64,000 bases of DNA from Thiothrix litoralis (GTDB taxonomy: Bacteria > Pseudomonadota > Gammaproteobacteria > Thiotrichales > Thiotrichaceae), in NCBI RefSeq assembly GCF_017901135.1, contig NZ_CP072801.1, positions 1,302,001 to 1,366,000 on the forward strand, given 5' to 3'. Made by a program: the position numbers and the translations under genes. Shown here in pieces: positions 44,845 to 54,937 of the stretch. Numbering within the stretch: the first letter of the stretch is position 1; each line of letters starts with the position of its first letter. Under the pieces are notes generated by a model, which saw only the letters and a list, made by a program, of their open reading frames with translations, was not told the DNA's origin and did not search any database.

Positions 44845-46112
44845 CACACCCGAATATGCCCATCCCCCAACACCACATACTTCTGCGAAGTCAGCCCTTC
44901 CAGACCAACCGGCCCCCGCGCATGAATCTTGTCGGTGCTAATCCCAATCTCCGCACCCAACCCATACTCAAAGCCATCGGCAAAGCGCGTGGATGCATTC
45001 ACCATCACCGAACTCGAATCCACTTGCCGCAGGAATGCCCGCGCCCGCGTGTAATTCTCGGTAATAATCGCATCGGTATGCTGCGAGCTGTAAGTATTGA
45101 TGTGCGTAATCGCCGCCGCCATATCTGCCACCACCCGAATCGCCAAAATCGGCGCAAGGTATTCCGTGCTCCAATCTTCCTCGGTCGCAGGCACACAAGC
45201 AGGCAACAGCGCACGGGTTTGCTCACAACCACGCAATTCCACCCCTTTGGCGGCGTATTCTTCCGCGAGGGCAGGCAATACTTGCGCCGCCACACCTTCC
45301 GCTACCAGCAAGGTTTCCATCGCATTGCACACGCCGTAACGGTGCGTTTTGGCATTCACCGCAATCTTCACCGCTTTATCCAGATCAGCCTGATCATCAA
45401 TGTACACATGACAAATGCCATCCAAGTGCTTGATAACCGGAATACGGGATTCAGCACTGACTCGCTCGATCAAACTTTTACCACCACGCGGCACGATCAC
45501 ATCGACGTATTGCGCCATGCGTAACAACTCGCCCACCGCTGCCCGATCGGTGGTTTCCACCACTTGCACACACGCCGCAGGCAAACCCGCCGCTTCCAGC
45601 CCGGCACGCACACACGCTGCAATCGCCTGATTGGAATGGATAGCTTCCGAACCACCGCGCAAAATCGTCGCATTGCCCGACTTCAGGCACAGCACCGCCG
45701 CATCCACCGTCACATTCGGGCGTGATTCGTAAATGATACCGACCACACCCAAGGGCACACGCATTTTACCCACCTGAATCCCGGACGGACGATAGCTTAG
45801 GTCAGTAATCGTGCCAATCGGGTCAGCCAGTGTCGCCACTTGGCGCACGCCTTCTGCCATGCCTGCCAGCGTTTTATCGCTCAGGGTCAGGCGATCCAAC
45901 ATCGCCGCATCCAGCCCTTTTTCACGACCGGCGGCCAAGTCCTTAGCATTCTCGGCTTTCAGCCAGTCAGCACGCTCCAGTATTACCTCAGCAATACGCA
46001 GCAATGCATTGTTTTTAATGCTAGTATCAGTATTTGCCAAGACTTGCGCAGCCTGCTTTGCTTGCTGACCAATGCCCTGCATGTAGGTGGCAATAGTATT
46101 GATAGTGTCCAA
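44844..46112 (-). CDS. proA: Glutamate-5-semialdehyde dehydrogenase (gamma-glutamyl phosphate reductase)
   Basis: About 422 residues, the usual length. The catalytic Cys lies in [34 protein letters not shown] and the C-terminal [14 protein letters not shown] are family hallmarks. It reduces gamma-glutamyl phosphate in proline synthesis. The TTG at 46112 is preferred, giving [19 protein letters not shown], because TGAGGA lies nine bases upstream and homologues begin this way. An ATG at 46082 would trim ten residues, and the frame runs further to 46193. Confidence 0.93.
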   Translation of the reverse strand: MDTINTIATYMQGIGQQAKQAAQVLANTDTSIKNNALLRIAEVILERADWLKAENAKDLAAGREKGLDAAMLDRLTLSDKTLAGMAEGVRQVATLADPIGTITDLSYRPSGIQVGKMRVPLGVVGIIYESRPNVTVDAAVLCLKSGNATILRGGSEAIHSNQAIAACVRAGLEAAGLPAACVQVVETTDRAAVGELLRMAQYVDVIVPRGGKSLIERVSAESRIPVIKHLDGICHVYIDDQADLDKAVKIAVNAKTHRYGVCNAMETLLVAEGVAAQVLPALAEEYAAKGVELRGCEQTRALLPACVPATEEDWSTEYLAPILAIRVVADMAAAITHINTYSSQHTDAIITENYTRARAFLRQVDSSSVMVNASTRFADGFEYGLGAEIGISTDKIHARGPVGLEGLTSQKYVVLGDGHIRV

Positions 46113-46278
46113 ACCAAAATCCTCACGGTATGCAATGGGGAAATGGTAACACGAAAATACTGCTACGATCTTTCTGACAATTATCATGGGCACAGGCTTT
46201 GCTGTAGGTTATAACACCCAAATATGGCAAAATGCGCCGCTCAGTTATTCACTGGAAATACTCCCAAAGCCTTATCTT

Positions 46279-46860
46279 ATGACAGACTACTTACTGATTA
46301 TTGTTGGCACGGTGTGGGTCAATAACTTTGTCCTTTCACATTTCCTCGGTCTATGCCCATTCATGGGGGTGTCGCGCAAGCTCGAAACCGCGATGGGCAT
46401 GGGGCTGGCGACGACGTTTGTCCTCACCCTGTCAGCGGTTGCCAGCTACTTGGTTAATACGTGGTTATTGGAACCCTTCCACCTCGAATACTTGCGGACT
46501 GTCAGCTTTATTCTGGTGATTGCTGCGATTGTGGGCTTTACCGAAATGGTCATCCGCAAAACCAGCCCGGTGTTATATAACGTGCTCGGCATCTACCTGC
46601 CGCTGATTACCACCAATTGCGCGGTACTCGGCGTGGCGCTACTGAATGTGCAGGAAACCCACGGTTTCATCGAATCCGGCCTGTACGGCATGGGCGCTGC
46701 CCTCGGGTTCACCTTGGTACTGGTGTTGTTTGCCGGTATCCGTGAACGCATCAATGTGGGTGACGTACCCGGTATTTTCCAAGGTAACGCGATTGGCCTG
46801 ATCACAGCCGGGCTAATGGCACTGGCCTTCATGGGCTTTTCTGGATTGGTGAAAAACTGA
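46279..46860 (+). CDS. rnfA: Rnf electron transport complex subunit A
   Basis: A 193-residue membrane protein, the same length as E. coli RsxA. The ATG at 46279 ([20 protein letters not shown]) matches homologues; the upstream extension is rejected. Six membrane helices are expected, with the typical [21 protein letters not shown]. It is one of two membrane subunits that hold the intramembrane iron centre. First gene of rnfABCDGE-nth. Confidence 0.95.
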   Translation: MTDYLLIIVGTVWVNNFVLSHFLGLCPFMGVSRKLETAMGMGLATTFVLTLSAVASYLVNTWLLEPFHLEYLRTVSFILVIAAIVGFTEMVIRKTSPVLYNVLGIYLPLITTNCAVLGVALLNVQETHGFIESGLYGMGAALGFTLVLVLFAGIRERINVGDVPGIFQGNAIGLITAGLMALAFMGFSGLVKN

Positions 46861-47414
46861 TGATTGCAGCACTGCTTATTATTGGTGGCCTCGCCGCCAT
46901 CTTTGGCGTACTGCTCGGCTACGCCGCTATCCGCTTCAAGGTCGAAGGCGACCCGATTGCCGACAAAGTAGACGCTATCCTGCCGCAAACCCAATGCGGG
47001 CAATGCGGCTTCCCCGGTTGCCGCCCTTATGCCGAAGCCATCGCCAAAGGTGAAGCCGACATCAACCATTGCCCACCCGGCGGCGAAAACACCATCAAGG
47101 CACTCGCCGAATTACTCGGCGTCGAAGCCAAACCTTTGAACGACGAAAACGGCGAACATTCCAGCGTTCCATTGGTCGCCATCATCGACGAAAACACCTG
47201 CATCGGCTGCACCTTGTGCATCCAAGCCTGCCCGGTGGATGCGATTGTTGGTTCAGCCAAGCACATGCACACCATCATTGCCGCTGAATGCACCGGCTGC
47301 AAACTGTGCCTGCCCCCCTGCCCGGTGGATTGCATTGACATGGTTCCCGTCAAGGTCGAACCTGCTTCCTGGAAATGGCCTTACCCCGTGTTTAATTTGA
47401 AGGTGGTTTCATGA
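46860..47414 (+). CDS. rnfB: Rnf complex subunit B, iron-sulfur protein
   Basis: A 184-residue protein with one N-terminal membrane helix. [10 protein letters not shown] motif (4Fe-4S domain) and two ferredoxin-type clusters ([15 protein letters not shown] and [15 protein letters not shown]) follow. The start overlaps rnfA by one base. It passes electrons between ferredoxin and the membrane part of the complex. Confidence 0.95.
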   Translation: MIAALLIIGGLAAIFGVLLGYAAIRFKVEGDPIADKVDAILPQTQCGQCGFPGCRPYAEAIAKGEADINHCPPGGENTIKALAELLGVEAKPLNDENGEHSSVPLVAIIDENTCIGCTLCIQACPVDAIVGSAKHMHTIIAAECTGCKLCLPPCPVDCIDMVPVKVEPASWKWPYPVFNLKVVS

Positions 47415-48982
47415 TCCAGACCTTACGCAAACTCTGGCGCAATCCCGGTGGCCTGCACCTCGATTACCACAAGGAAATCTCCAACACCAAGCCCGTGGTA
47501 CATGTTCCGCTGGCGGATGAGCTCATCATTCCCCTGCAACAGCACACCGGCTACAAGCCCACGCTGACCGTCGCCGTGGGTGATTACGTCTACAAAGGGC
47601 AAGAAATCGCCTCGCACACCGGCTTCATGAAAGTGCCGGTACACGCCAGCACCTCCGGCACGATTACCGCGATTGAAGAACGCCCGATTGCGCACCCTTC
47701 CGGCCTCAGTGACCTGTGCGTGGTGCTCAAACCCGATGGCAAGGACGACTGGGGCAATACACGCCTGTCTCCCTACCCTGACTACACCCAAGTCGATGGC
47801 GAAACTTTGCGCCTGCGTATCTGTGCCGCCGGTATCGTTGGCATGGGCGGCGCGGTATTCCCCTCCGCCATCAAGCTCAATGTACACGACAACATCCCCA
47901 TCGAAACACTGGTGATCAACGGCGCAGAATGCGAACCCTACATCACCTGTGACGACATGCTGATGCGCGAACAGCCGGAAGAAATCCTGCGCGGCGTGCA
48001 AATCATGATGCACATCATCAATACCCAACACGCGCTGATCGGGATCGAAGACAACAAACCCGAAGCCATAGCCACCATGCAAGCCGCTGTTGCCAGCCTT
48101 GGCGAGCGCCGCATTGAGATTGCTGCCATTCCCACCCTTTACCCCAGTGGCAGCGAAAAACAGCTCATCAAAATCCTCACTGGCAAGGAAGTACCCAGTG
48201 GCGGCAGACCCGCCCAAGTCGGCATCGTCTGCCACAACCCGGCCACTGCCCGCGCCATTTACCGTGCCGTCGTCTTGGGCGAACCCTTGATTGACCGTTA
48301 CCTGACCGTCACCGGCAAGGGTGTGGCTGAGCCTTGCAACCTCGAAGTGCCCTTGGGAACGCCGGTTCAACACCTGATTGAACAAGCCGGGGGTTACACC
48401 GCTGCGGCCAAACGGCTGGCAATGGGAGGGCCCATGATGGGCATTTCCCTGCAAAGCGACCAGATTCCGGCGGTCAAAGCCACCAACTGCATTCTGGTCA
48501 GCGATGTCGCCGAGACGGAACAGCAAACCGCCCTACCCTGTATCCGCTGCGGACGTTGCGCCGAAAGTTGCCCCGCCAGCCTGCTGCCGCAACAACTTTA
48601 CTGGTATGCCCGCTCCCGCGATTTCGACAAAGCGGAACAATACCACCTGTTTGACTGCATCGAATGCGGCTGCTGCGCTTACGTTTGCCCCAGCCACATC
48701 AAGCTGGTGGACTATTACCGTTTTGCCAAAGCCGAAATCCGCAGCCAACGCGAAGCCAAGGCCAAGGCCGACCTTGCCCGCGAACGCCACGAATTCCATC
48801 TGGAACGCATCGAACGCGCCAAGCGTGAAAAAGCCGAAAAACTGGCAAAACACAAAGAACAGGCCAAAACCAATACCGATGACGGCAAAAAAGCCGCCAT
48901 ACAAGCCGCCTTGGAACGTGCCAAGGCCAAAAAAGCCGACGCAGCGGCTGCCCAAACCGCTAACGGGGAAACCTCGGCATGA
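47411..48982 (+). CDS. rnfC: Rnf complex subunit C, NADH-binding
   Basis: A 523-residue peripheral subunit. An FMN/NADH-binding region in the first 350 residues ([17 protein letters not shown]) resembles Complex I 51-kDa protein. Two clusters follow: [15 protein letters not shown] and [15 protein letters not shown]. The C-terminal 90 residues are Lys/Ala/Glu-rich and probably helical, as in other gammaproteobacterial RnfC. It overlaps its neighbours by four bases on each side. Confidence 0.95.
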   Translation: MIQTLRKLWRNPGGLHLDYHKEISNTKPVVHVPLADELIIPLQQHTGYKPTLTVAVGDYVYKGQEIASHTGFMKVPVHASTSGTITAIEERPIAHPSGLSDLCVVLKPDGKDDWGNTRLSPYPDYTQVDGETLRLRICAAGIVGMGGAVFPSAIKLNVHDNIPIETLVINGAECEPYITCDDMLMREQPEEILRGVQIMMHIINTQHALIGIEDNKPEAIATMQAAVASLGERRIEIAAIPTLYPSGSEKQLIKILTGKEVPSGGRPAQVGIVCHNPATARAIYRAVVLGEPLIDRYLTVTGKGVAEPCNLEVPLGTPVQHLIEQAGGYTAAAKRLAMGGPMMGISLQSDQIPAVKATNCILVSDVAETEQQTALPCIRCGRCAESCPASLLPQQLYWYARSRDFDKAEQYHLFDCIECGCCAYVCPSHIKLVDYYRFAKAEIRSQREAKAKADLARERHEFHLERIERAKREKAEKLAKHKEQAKTNTDDGKKAAIQAALERAKAKKADAAAAQTANGETSA

Positions 48983-50010
48983 TGTTCAACAAACGCACTT
49001 CCCCTTACGTGACTGGCAAACAGGATGTCAGCGTGATCATGCGCCAAGTGCTCTACGCACTGGTTCCCGGCACTTTAGTGCTGATCTGGTACTTTGGCTG
49101 GGGCATGATCAGCAACCTGCTGCTGGCGATTGTGTTCGCCGAACTGCTGGAATGGGGCATGTTGACACTGCGCCAGCGCCCGGTTCGACCCTTCCTGAGT
49201 GATTACAGCGCGGTGGTAACGGCATGGCTGTTGGCAGTGGCGATGCCTGCGTTCGCGCCGTGGTGGCTGATTGCGTTGGCGATGGTGTTTGCCGTCGTGA
49301 TTGCCAAGCATTTGTACGGGGGATTGGGTTATAACCCGTTCAACCCTGCCATGATCGGCTATGCGGCCATGCTGGTGTCCTACCCGGTGCAAATGACCAT
49401 TTGGCCTGCTCCATTGGATTTCAGTTTCGCGCATATTGGTTTAGGGCAAGCCGTGCAGCAGGTGTTCGCGGGTGGTTCGCAAAGCTGGGATGCCCTGACT
49501 GCCGCCACTCCACTGGATGCGGTCAAGGTGAATCTGGGGCTGCATAAAACCCTGAACGAGATTTATGCCAATGGGCAGTTTGGGCTGTTGGCAGGCCAAG
49601 CCTGGCAATGGGTCAGTGTGGCATGGTTACTGGGCGGTTTATGGTTGCTCTGGCAACGCATTATCAGTTGGCATATTCCGGTAGCCTTGTTGGGGTCGCT
49701 GACGCTGATGGCGGGCATTTTCTGGATGATCAACCCGCAAGTGTACTCTTCGCCATTGTTCCATTTGTTTAGCGGCGCAGCCATGCTGGGGGCATTTTTT
49801 ATTGCCACTGACCCGGTTTCTGCGAGCACTACGCCGTTGGGCAAGCTGTATTATGCGGGCGGAATTGGTGCGTTTACCTACATTATCCGCACTTGGGGTG
49901 GCTACCCGGATGCAGTGGCCTTCTCGGTCATCATGCTGAATATGGCCGTTCCTTTAATCGACTACTACACCCAGCCACGCGTATACGGCACCAAGAGGCA
50001 GCAAGGATGA
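48979..50010 (+). CDS. rnfD: Rnf complex subunit D
   Basis: A 343-residue membrane subunit related to NqrB. The conserved GGLGYNPFNPAMIGYAAMLV and the flavinylation segment DPVSASTTPLGKLYY, in which a Thr carries covalent FMN, are intact. About nine membrane helices are expected. Four-base overlaps with rnfC and rnfG. Confidence 0.95.
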   Translation: MMFNKRTSPYVTGKQDVSVIMRQVLYALVPGTLVLIWYFGWGMISNLLLAIVFAELLEWGMLTLRQRPVRPFLSDYSAVVTAWLLAVAMPAFAPWWLIALAMVFAVVIAKHLYGGLGYNPFNPAMIGYAAMLVSYPVQMTIWPAPLDFSFAHIGLGQAVQQVFAGGSQSWDALTAATPLDAVKVNLGLHKTLNEIYANGQFGLLAGQAWQWVSVAWLLGGLWLLWQRIISWHIPVALLGSLTLMAGIFWMINPQVYSSPLFHLFSGAAMLGAFFIATDPVSASTTPLGKLYYAGGIGAFTYIIRTWGGYPDAVAFSVIMLNMAVPLIDYYTQPRVYGTKRQQG

Positions 50011-50654
50011 GCGACAAACGCTTGAAAGACATTCTCCAGTCGGGGGCTTTCCTTGCTGGATTTGCCCTATTGGGAGCACTGGCGTTGGCTTTTGTCCATG
50101 ACTTAACTTTACCAAAAGTGGAAGCCAATGAACGTGCCTCCACCTTGAAACAATTGAATGTGTTAGTGCCTGCCTCGTCTTACAACAATGACTTGCTGGC
50201 AAACACCCTGACCTTACCAGCTGCCAATTTCGGCAGTGCTGAAGATGTGGTGGTTTATCGCGCCAGCAAGCAAGGCGTACCCGTTGCAGCACTATTCATT
50301 GTGACAGCACCGGATGGCTACAGCGGTAAGATACGCATGGTCGTCGGCATCAAGGCCGATCAGACACTTGCAGGCGTGCGGGTGTTGTCGCACAAAGAAA
50401 CCCCCGGACTGGGCGATAAAGTTGATGCAGAGAAAAATAGCTGGATTCTAGGCTTTGCCAACAAGTCGCTGCAAAATCCAACGCTCGAAGGCTGGGCAGT
50501 GCGTAAAGATGGCGGCGAATTCGACCAGTTCACTGGCGCTACCATCACACCCCGCGCCGTCGTCAAAGCAGTCAAACGCACCCTTGAATGGTCACAACAA
50601 CATTTTGACAGCCTGTTCACCCCCCATGCGACTTCCCAAGGAGCACAGCCATGA
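50007..50654 (+). CDS. rnfG: Rnf complex subunit G, covalent flavoprotein
   Basis: A 215-residue protein starting at the ATG at 50007 (MSDKRLKDILQSGAFLAGFA). It has one membrane helix near the N-terminus and a periplasmic FMN-binding domain. The FMN-attachment Thr is in FTGATITPRAVV near residue 177. HKETPGLGDKVDAEKNSWI is the other family hallmark. Four-base overlaps with rnfD and rnfE. Confidence 0.95.
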   Translation: MSDKRLKDILQSGAFLAGFALLGALALAFVHDLTLPKVEANERASTLKQLNVLVPASSYNNDLLANTLTLPAANFGSAEDVVVYRASKQGVPVAALFIVTAPDGYSGKIRMVVGIKADQTLAGVRVLSHKETPGLGDKVDAEKNSWILGFANKSLQNPTLEGWAVRKDGGEFDQFTGATITPRAVVKAVKRTLEWSQQHFDSLFTPHATSQGAQP

Positions 50655-51343
50655 ATGCGACTTACCGCGAACTGACCCTTGCTGGCCTGTGGAACAATAA
50701 CCCCGGCTTGGTACAACTGCTGGGCTTATGCCCGTTGATGGCGGTCACTACCAACGTTGTCAATGGCTTGGGGCTAGGGCTGGCCACCTTGCTGGCACTG
50801 GTAGCGTCCAATTTCGCCATTTCATTGGTGCGGGATTATATCCGGGCAGAGATCCGCATCCCCGCTTTCGTGTTGATCATTGCGGGCAATGTCACTCTGA
50901 TTGAAATGCTGATCCACGCTTACTTTCCCGAACTGTACGCCATTCTCGGTATTTTCATCCCGCTGATTGTGACCAACTGCATCGTGATTGGGCGTTCCGA
51001 AGCCTATGCTTCGAAAAATCCGCCCTTACACGCCGGGTACGACAGCCTGATGATGGGTATCGGTTTCATGCTGGTGCTGATGGTGCTGGGCGGGCTGCGT
51101 GAACTGGTGGGCAATGGCACGCTGTTTGCGCAAGCCCACCTGATGTTTGGTGAGGCCGCACGCGGAATGACCATCAGTTTGGGTACTGACTTCAAGGGCA
51201 TATTGCTGGCTGCTCTGCCCCCCGGTGCCTTCATCGGTTTGGGCTGTCTGGTCGCGCTGAAAAATTATATCGACAAGCGCATGGCGCAAACCGCCAAAGC
51301 CAGCCAGCCCATTACCCGCCAACCACTCGGTGAAGCCGCATGA
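50651..51343 (+). CDS. rnfE: Rnf complex subunit E
   Basis: A 230-residue membrane protein homologous to RnfA, with the typical NNPGLVQLLGLCPLMAVTTN and ITNCIVIGRSEAYASK-type segment (here VTNCIVIGRSEAYASK). It pairs with RnfA around the intramembrane iron centre. Its start overlaps rnfG by four bases and its stop overlaps nth by four bases. Confidence 0.95.
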   Translation: MNATYRELTLAGLWNNNPGLVQLLGLCPLMAVTTNVVNGLGLGLATLLALVASNFAISLVRDYIRAEIRIPAFVLIIAGNVTLIEMLIHAYFPELYAILGIFIPLIVTNCIVIGRSEAYASKNPPLHAGYDSLMMGIGFMLVLMVLGGLRELVGNGTLFAQAHLMFGEAARGMTISLGTDFKGILLAALPPGAFIGLGCLVALKNYIDKRMAQTAKASQPITRQPLGEAA

Positions 51344-51972
51344 ACCCAGCCAAGCGGGCGGAAATGTTCCGCCGCTGGCGCGAAGCCAACCCTAACCCCA
51401 CCACTGAGCTGGAATACCACAGCGTCTTTGAATTGCTGATTGCGGTGATCCTCTCAGCACAAGCCACCGACAAGGGTGTCAACAAAGCCACCGCATACCT
51501 GTTCCCCGTCGCCAATACCCCGGGAGCCATCTATGCGCTGGGTGAAGAAGGTCTGAAGGATTACATCAAGACCATCGGCCTGTTCAACAGCAAAGCCAAA
51601 AACATCATGGCAACCTGCCGCATCCTGATCGACAAACATCATTCAGAAGTACCACAACAGCGCGAGGCGCTCGAAGCCTTACCTGGTGTCGGGCGCAAAA
51701 CCGCCAATGTTGTCCTCAATACAGCATTCCACCAGCCGACGATGGCAGTGGATACGCATATTTTCCGGGTGGCCAATCGCACTGGCCTTGCCCCCGGCAA
51801 AAACGTGCTCGCGGTCGAAAAGGGCTTGCTCAAGCACATCCCCAAGGAATACCTGCTGGATGCCCATCATTGGCTTATCCTGCACGGGCGTTATACTTGT
51901 GTGGCACGTACCCCCAAATGCGGGCAGTGCATCATCGCTGACCTGTGTGATTTCAAGGAGAAAACCTGCTGA
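51340..51972 (+). CDS. nth: Endonuclease III
   Basis: A 210-residue DNA glycosylase/AP lyase. The helix-hairpin-helix is LPGVGRKTANVVLNTAF, with the catalytic Lys in it. The catalytic Asp is in VDTHIFRVANR. The C-terminal iron-sulfur loop has the exact spacing C-x6-C-x2-C-x5-C. It removes oxidised pyrimidines from DNA. Linkage to rnf, which supplies the reducing system for SoxR in enterics, is conserved in gammaproteobacteria. Confidence 0.96.
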   Translation: MNPAKRAEMFRRWREANPNPTTELEYHSVFELLIAVILSAQATDKGVNKATAYLFPVANTPGAIYALGEEGLKDYIKTIGLFNSKAKNIMATCRILIDKHHSEVPQQREALEALPGVGRKTANVVLNTAFHQPTMAVDTHIFRVANRTGLAPGKNVLAVEKGLLKHIPKEYLLDAHHWLILHGRYTCVARTPKCGQCIIADLCDFKEKTC

Positions 51973-52391
51973 TGTTTGGCAACGACCGTGACAGTATGCG
52001 CCGCTATTACCTGCAATGCTGGCAGAAATTCCAGCAAAAGCAGCCGATGGATGCGCTGGAACAGCAAGTTGCCAGCGTCATTGCTGAACACCCGGAATAC
52101 CACGCCTTGCTGGAACGCACTGACAGCGCCCTGCAACGCGACTACCTACCCGAAAACGCTGAAACCAACCCGTTCTTGCACATGGGCTTGCATCTCGGTA
52201 TCCGTGAACAGGTAGCCACTAACCGCCCGACGGGAATTCGCGAACTTTACCAACAATTAGTGATCCAATACGGCCATAACGACGCTGAACACCGCATGAT
52301 GGACTGTCTGGCAGAAAGCATCTGGCTTGCCCAGCGCAACCAGACAGCACCGGATGAGGCAGCGTATCTTGAGTGCTTAAAAAAACGATGA
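51972..52391 (+). CDS. DUF1841 protein
   Basis: A 139-residue soluble protein of the DUF1841 family, with the typical start MFGNDRDSMRRYYLQCWQKF and the HMGLHLGIREQVATNRP segment. The family is found next to nth in many gammaproteobacteria, as here (one-base overlap). It is probably helical. The function is unknown. Confidence 0.88.
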   Translation: MFGNDRDSMRRYYLQCWQKFQQKQPMDALEQQVASVIAEHPEYHALLERTDSALQRDYLPENAETNPFLHMGLHLGIREQVATNRPTGIRELYQQLVIQYGHNDAEHRMMDCLAESIWLAQRNQTAPDEAAYLECLKKR

Positions 52392-52400
52392 GGAAATACA

Positions 52401-52856
52401 ATGAAATTGGGCTTTTATATGGGGATGCTGTTGTTCCCACTGGCATTGGGTGCTTGTTCGATTATGCCATCCAGCAACACTTACACCACCGCGCAGGCAG
52501 GCACCTTGCAGGAGGTCAAATTCGGCACGGTCGTCGGTTTGCGCAATGTCATGATCCGCGAAGACAATGCTGAAACCGGCAAAGTCGCAGGCGGCGTAAT
52601 CGGTGGCGTTGCAGGCAACGATTTAGGCGAAGGGAAAGGGCAAATTATCGGTAGCGTTGCCGGAGCTGTCATTGGTGGCACAGTCGGCATTGCACTTGAC
52701 CGCAGTATTCAATCCAAACAGGGGGTTGAAATTACCGTAAAGCTGGAAGATAACCGCACAGTCGCTATTGCTCAATTAGCAGATGAACATTTTACGATCG
52801 GCGAACAAGTTAAAATATTAACCAGCCAAGACGGCAAAGCACGCATTACCCATTAA
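52401..52856 (+). CDS. Glycine-zipper outer-membrane lipoprotein (SlyB/PcP-like)
   Basis: A 151-residue lipoprotein. The lipobox is ALGAC, with Cys19 lipidated. The middle (residues 62-98) is a glycine zipper with GGVIGGVAGND and GSVAGAVIGGTVG, forming a two-helix hairpin. The C-terminal part is a beta-rich domain (VEITVKLEDNRTVAIAQL). SlyB-like lipoproteins stabilise the outer membrane under stress. It lies nine bases after the DUF1841 gene. Confidence 0.85.
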   Translation: MKLGFYMGMLLFPLALGACSIMPSSNTYTTAQAGTLQEVKFGTVVGLRNVMIREDNAETGKVAGGVIGGVAGNDLGEGKGQIIGSVAGAVIGGTVGIALDRSIQSKQGVEITVKLEDNRTVAIAQLADEHFTIGEQVKILTSQDGKARITH

Positions 52857-52866
52857 ACAGGTAGGT

Positions 52867-52902
52867 TAAAAAAGTAGGGGCGTAGCTTTATACCCCCCTA
52901 CT
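52867..52902 (-). terminator. Rho-independent terminator for the minus-strand gene 52926-53294
   Basis: AGTAGGGG pairs with CCCCTACT, and on the minus strand the stem runs into TTTTTT. It may also act, weakly, for the convergent lipoprotein gene. Confidence 0.7.
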
Positions 52903-52925
52903 CAAGAACACTTCTCATATCACGC

Positions 52926-53294
52926 TTAGTCCATAGCCACAATAACATTGCTACTGCTAACAGTACGCAAATCGAATGTCCGGGAACGGCTGACACTACC
53001 ATCACGGAACATTACATCCGCACGATAAAGACCGGGCGTTAACTCAATATTGGCTGAGTGACGGCTCAGGGAGGTTTCCCAAATAGACTGACCATGATCC
53101 AGACGGTATACGTTCCAAGTCACCGGCTTCATGGCTGGGCCATTATTCAAGGTAGCCATCAGCAATACTTTTGACAAGGGGGTATCTGCACCTGCCACGG
53201 CATTAATCGGCGCACTAATAGATTGCGCTGACATCAGTGATAAAAAAATAAGCGATAAGACTGCAAACCCTTTCCGAACTGTATTCTTTGTCAT
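52926..53294 (-). CDS. Small secreted protein, paralogue A
   Basis: A 122-residue exported protein starting at 53294 (MTKNTVRKGFAVLSLIFLSL). The signal peptide is followed by a beta-sandwich-like domain (LSKVLLMATLNNGPAMKPVT, ELTPGLYRADVMF, VSRSRTFDLRTVSS). The TPGLYRADV-type turn is typical of carboxypeptidase regulatory-like or similar beta-sandwich folds. The last 25 residues are identical to those of the next gene upstream. The function is unknown. Confidence 0.75.
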   Translation of the reverse strand: MTKNTVRKGFAVLSLIFLSLMSAQSISAPINAVAGADTPLSKVLLMATLNNGPAMKPVTWNVYRLDHGQSIWETSLSRHSANIELTPGLYRADVMFRDGSVSRSRTFDLRTVSSSNVIVAMD

Positions 53295-53535
53295 TTTATG
53301 TACCTCATTACTGTATTTATGATTAGGTAACATCGACTTGTTACGCTCTTATAAGAGTAATTTACTGCTGAAAAAATACAATTCGATTTTTTTTCTGACT
53401 TAAATAAAAAAACTATTGGAACTTTTTTACTAACCGATGCCAAGCGACTTTCATTGAGTAAATGAGGAGCACGCGAACCCCTCAAAAGCGCTCTGAATAG
53501 CCTTGAGATTGATAGATAATTAACCTACCTCATCT

Positions 53536-53883
53536 TCAATCCATCGCCACAATGACATTACTGCTGCTAACGGTGCGCAAATCAAATGTCCGGGAACGGC
53601 TAACACTGCCATCATTGAAGGTAACATCCGCACGATAAACACCAGGCGCTAATTGGATATTGGCTGAATGACGCCCCAAAGAGGTTGCCAGGGTAGATTT
53701 GTCATTTTCTAAACGGTATATCTTCCAAGTAAGCGGGCGCATCGCCGGGCCACTATTCAAGGTTGCCATCAACAATACCTTTGATAAAGCGGCATCAGCC
53801 ATCGCATTGGGCTGTCCAACCATTAAAGATACGAAAACCAACGATACAATCGCTAATTTTTTATAGACTGCTTTGCTTATCAT
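53536..53883 (-). CDS. Small secreted protein, paralogue B
   Basis: A 115-residue exported protein, clearly a tandem duplicate of paralogue A (about two thirds of the mature residues are the same, and the last 25 are identical). The mature start and the middle (RLENDKSTLATSLGRHSANI) differ most. The flanking upstream DNA is also similar (CTTATGATTAGGTAAC blocks at about 53908 and 53321), so the duplication included the promoter region. About 240 bp separate the genes, with no terminator seen between them. Confidence 0.75.
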   Translation of the reverse strand: MISKAVYKKLAIVSLVFVSLMVGQPNAMADAALSKVLLMATLNSGPAMRPLTWKIYRLENDKSTLATSLGRHSANIQLAPGVYRADVTFNDGSVSRSRTFDLRTVSSSNVIVAMD

Positions 53884-54108
53884 CTTATATGTCTCCTTGC
53901 TGTACTTATGATTAGGTAACTTTCCCTGCTACACCCTAATGAGCATAATTTGCTCTCACAAAAACGCCATTCGATTTTTTTTCTGATACGAATAGAAAAA
54001 ACTGTTTTACTTTCTTTCCCTGACGCCCTGACGTAACACCGTGCAGAAACACAGGTGCATGTGCTATCCTGACGCCCCGTAATATTGCCCAATACCCGGA
54101 GTTTGTTG

Positions 54109-54900
54109 ATGCACCCGATGCTCAGAAAAGCCATAGAAGCCGCCCGCGAAGCAGGTGAATCGATCCGTCACCACGCCAACAAAGTGCACAAGCTCGATGT
54201 TGAAAACAAAGCCCACAATGATTTTGTCAGCAACGTGGATCGAGAAGCCGAGCAAATCATCGTGCGCTTGCTGCAACGTGCTTACCCCGACCATGCCTTT
54301 CTGGGTGAAGAAAGTGGCAAACATGGCCCCGACAGTGATTACGAGTGGATCATTGACCCGCTGGATGGCACGACCAACTTCCTCTACGGCATCCCCCAGT
54401 ATTCCGTGTCGATTGCCCTGAAGCACAACGGCAGGCTGTTGGTCGGCGTGGTATACGACCCGCTGCGTGATGAAACCTTCGCGGCGGCGCGGGGTGAAGG
54501 TGCTACCCTGAATGGTCGCCGCATCCGCGTGTCCGAACGTACCTCCATGCAAAGCGCCCTGCTGGGCACGGGCATCCCGTTCCGCGCCAACCAGAACCTC
54601 GACCTTTATTTGCAAACCCTCAAAGCCTTGCTGCCCGATACCGCAGGCGTGCGCCGCCCCGGTTCCGCCGCGCTGGATTTGGCCTATGTCGCCAGCGGTC
54701 GCTTTGATGGCTTCTGGGAATTCGGCCTGAATGAATGGGACATTGCCGCCGGTGTATTGCTGGTGCAAGAAGCCGGTGGCCTGATCGGCGACATGAAAGG
54801 CGACAACACCTTCCTGAAAACCGGCGATGTCGTTGCGGCCAATCCCAAGGTCTTCAAAGAAATGATCAAACGCCTGCACCCGATCATGGCTAAGCGTTAA
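54109..54900 (+). CDS. suhB: Inositol-1-monophosphatase family protein SuhB
   Basis: A 263-residue protein starting MHPMLRKAIEAAREAG, as in E. coli SuhB (267 residues). The metal-binding motifs are GEESG near residue 67, DPLDGTTNFLYGIPQYS near residue 84 and NEWDIAAGVLLVQEAGG near residue 213. SuhB proteins dephosphorylate inositol phosphates in vitro and also act in rRNA antitermination with Nus factors. It is divergent from the small secreted paralogues. Confidence 0.94.
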   Translation: MHPMLRKAIEAAREAGESIRHHANKVHKLDVENKAHNDFVSNVDREAEQIIVRLLQRAYPDHAFLGEESGKHGPDSDYEWIIDPLDGTTNFLYGIPQYSVSIALKHNGRLLVGVVYDPLRDETFAAARGEGATLNGRRIRVSERTSMQSALLGTGIPFRANQNLDLYLQTLKALLPDTAGVRRPGSAALDLAYVASGRFDGFWEFGLNEWDIAAGVLLVQEAGGLIGDMKGDNTFLKTGDVVAANPKVFKEMIKRLHPIMAKR

Positions 54901-54937
54901 TCCCCACAAGCATCCCCTGATGGACTAAAATCAGGGG

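Noticed and set aside
47423-48526. A 367-codon open frame on the minus strand
   Set aside because: It lies wholly antisense to rnfC, which has all expected iron-sulfur and flavin motifs. The frame is a by-product of codon bias.
54064-54909. A 281-codon open frame on the minus strand
   Set aside because: It is the antisense shadow of suhB and encodes no recognisable domain.
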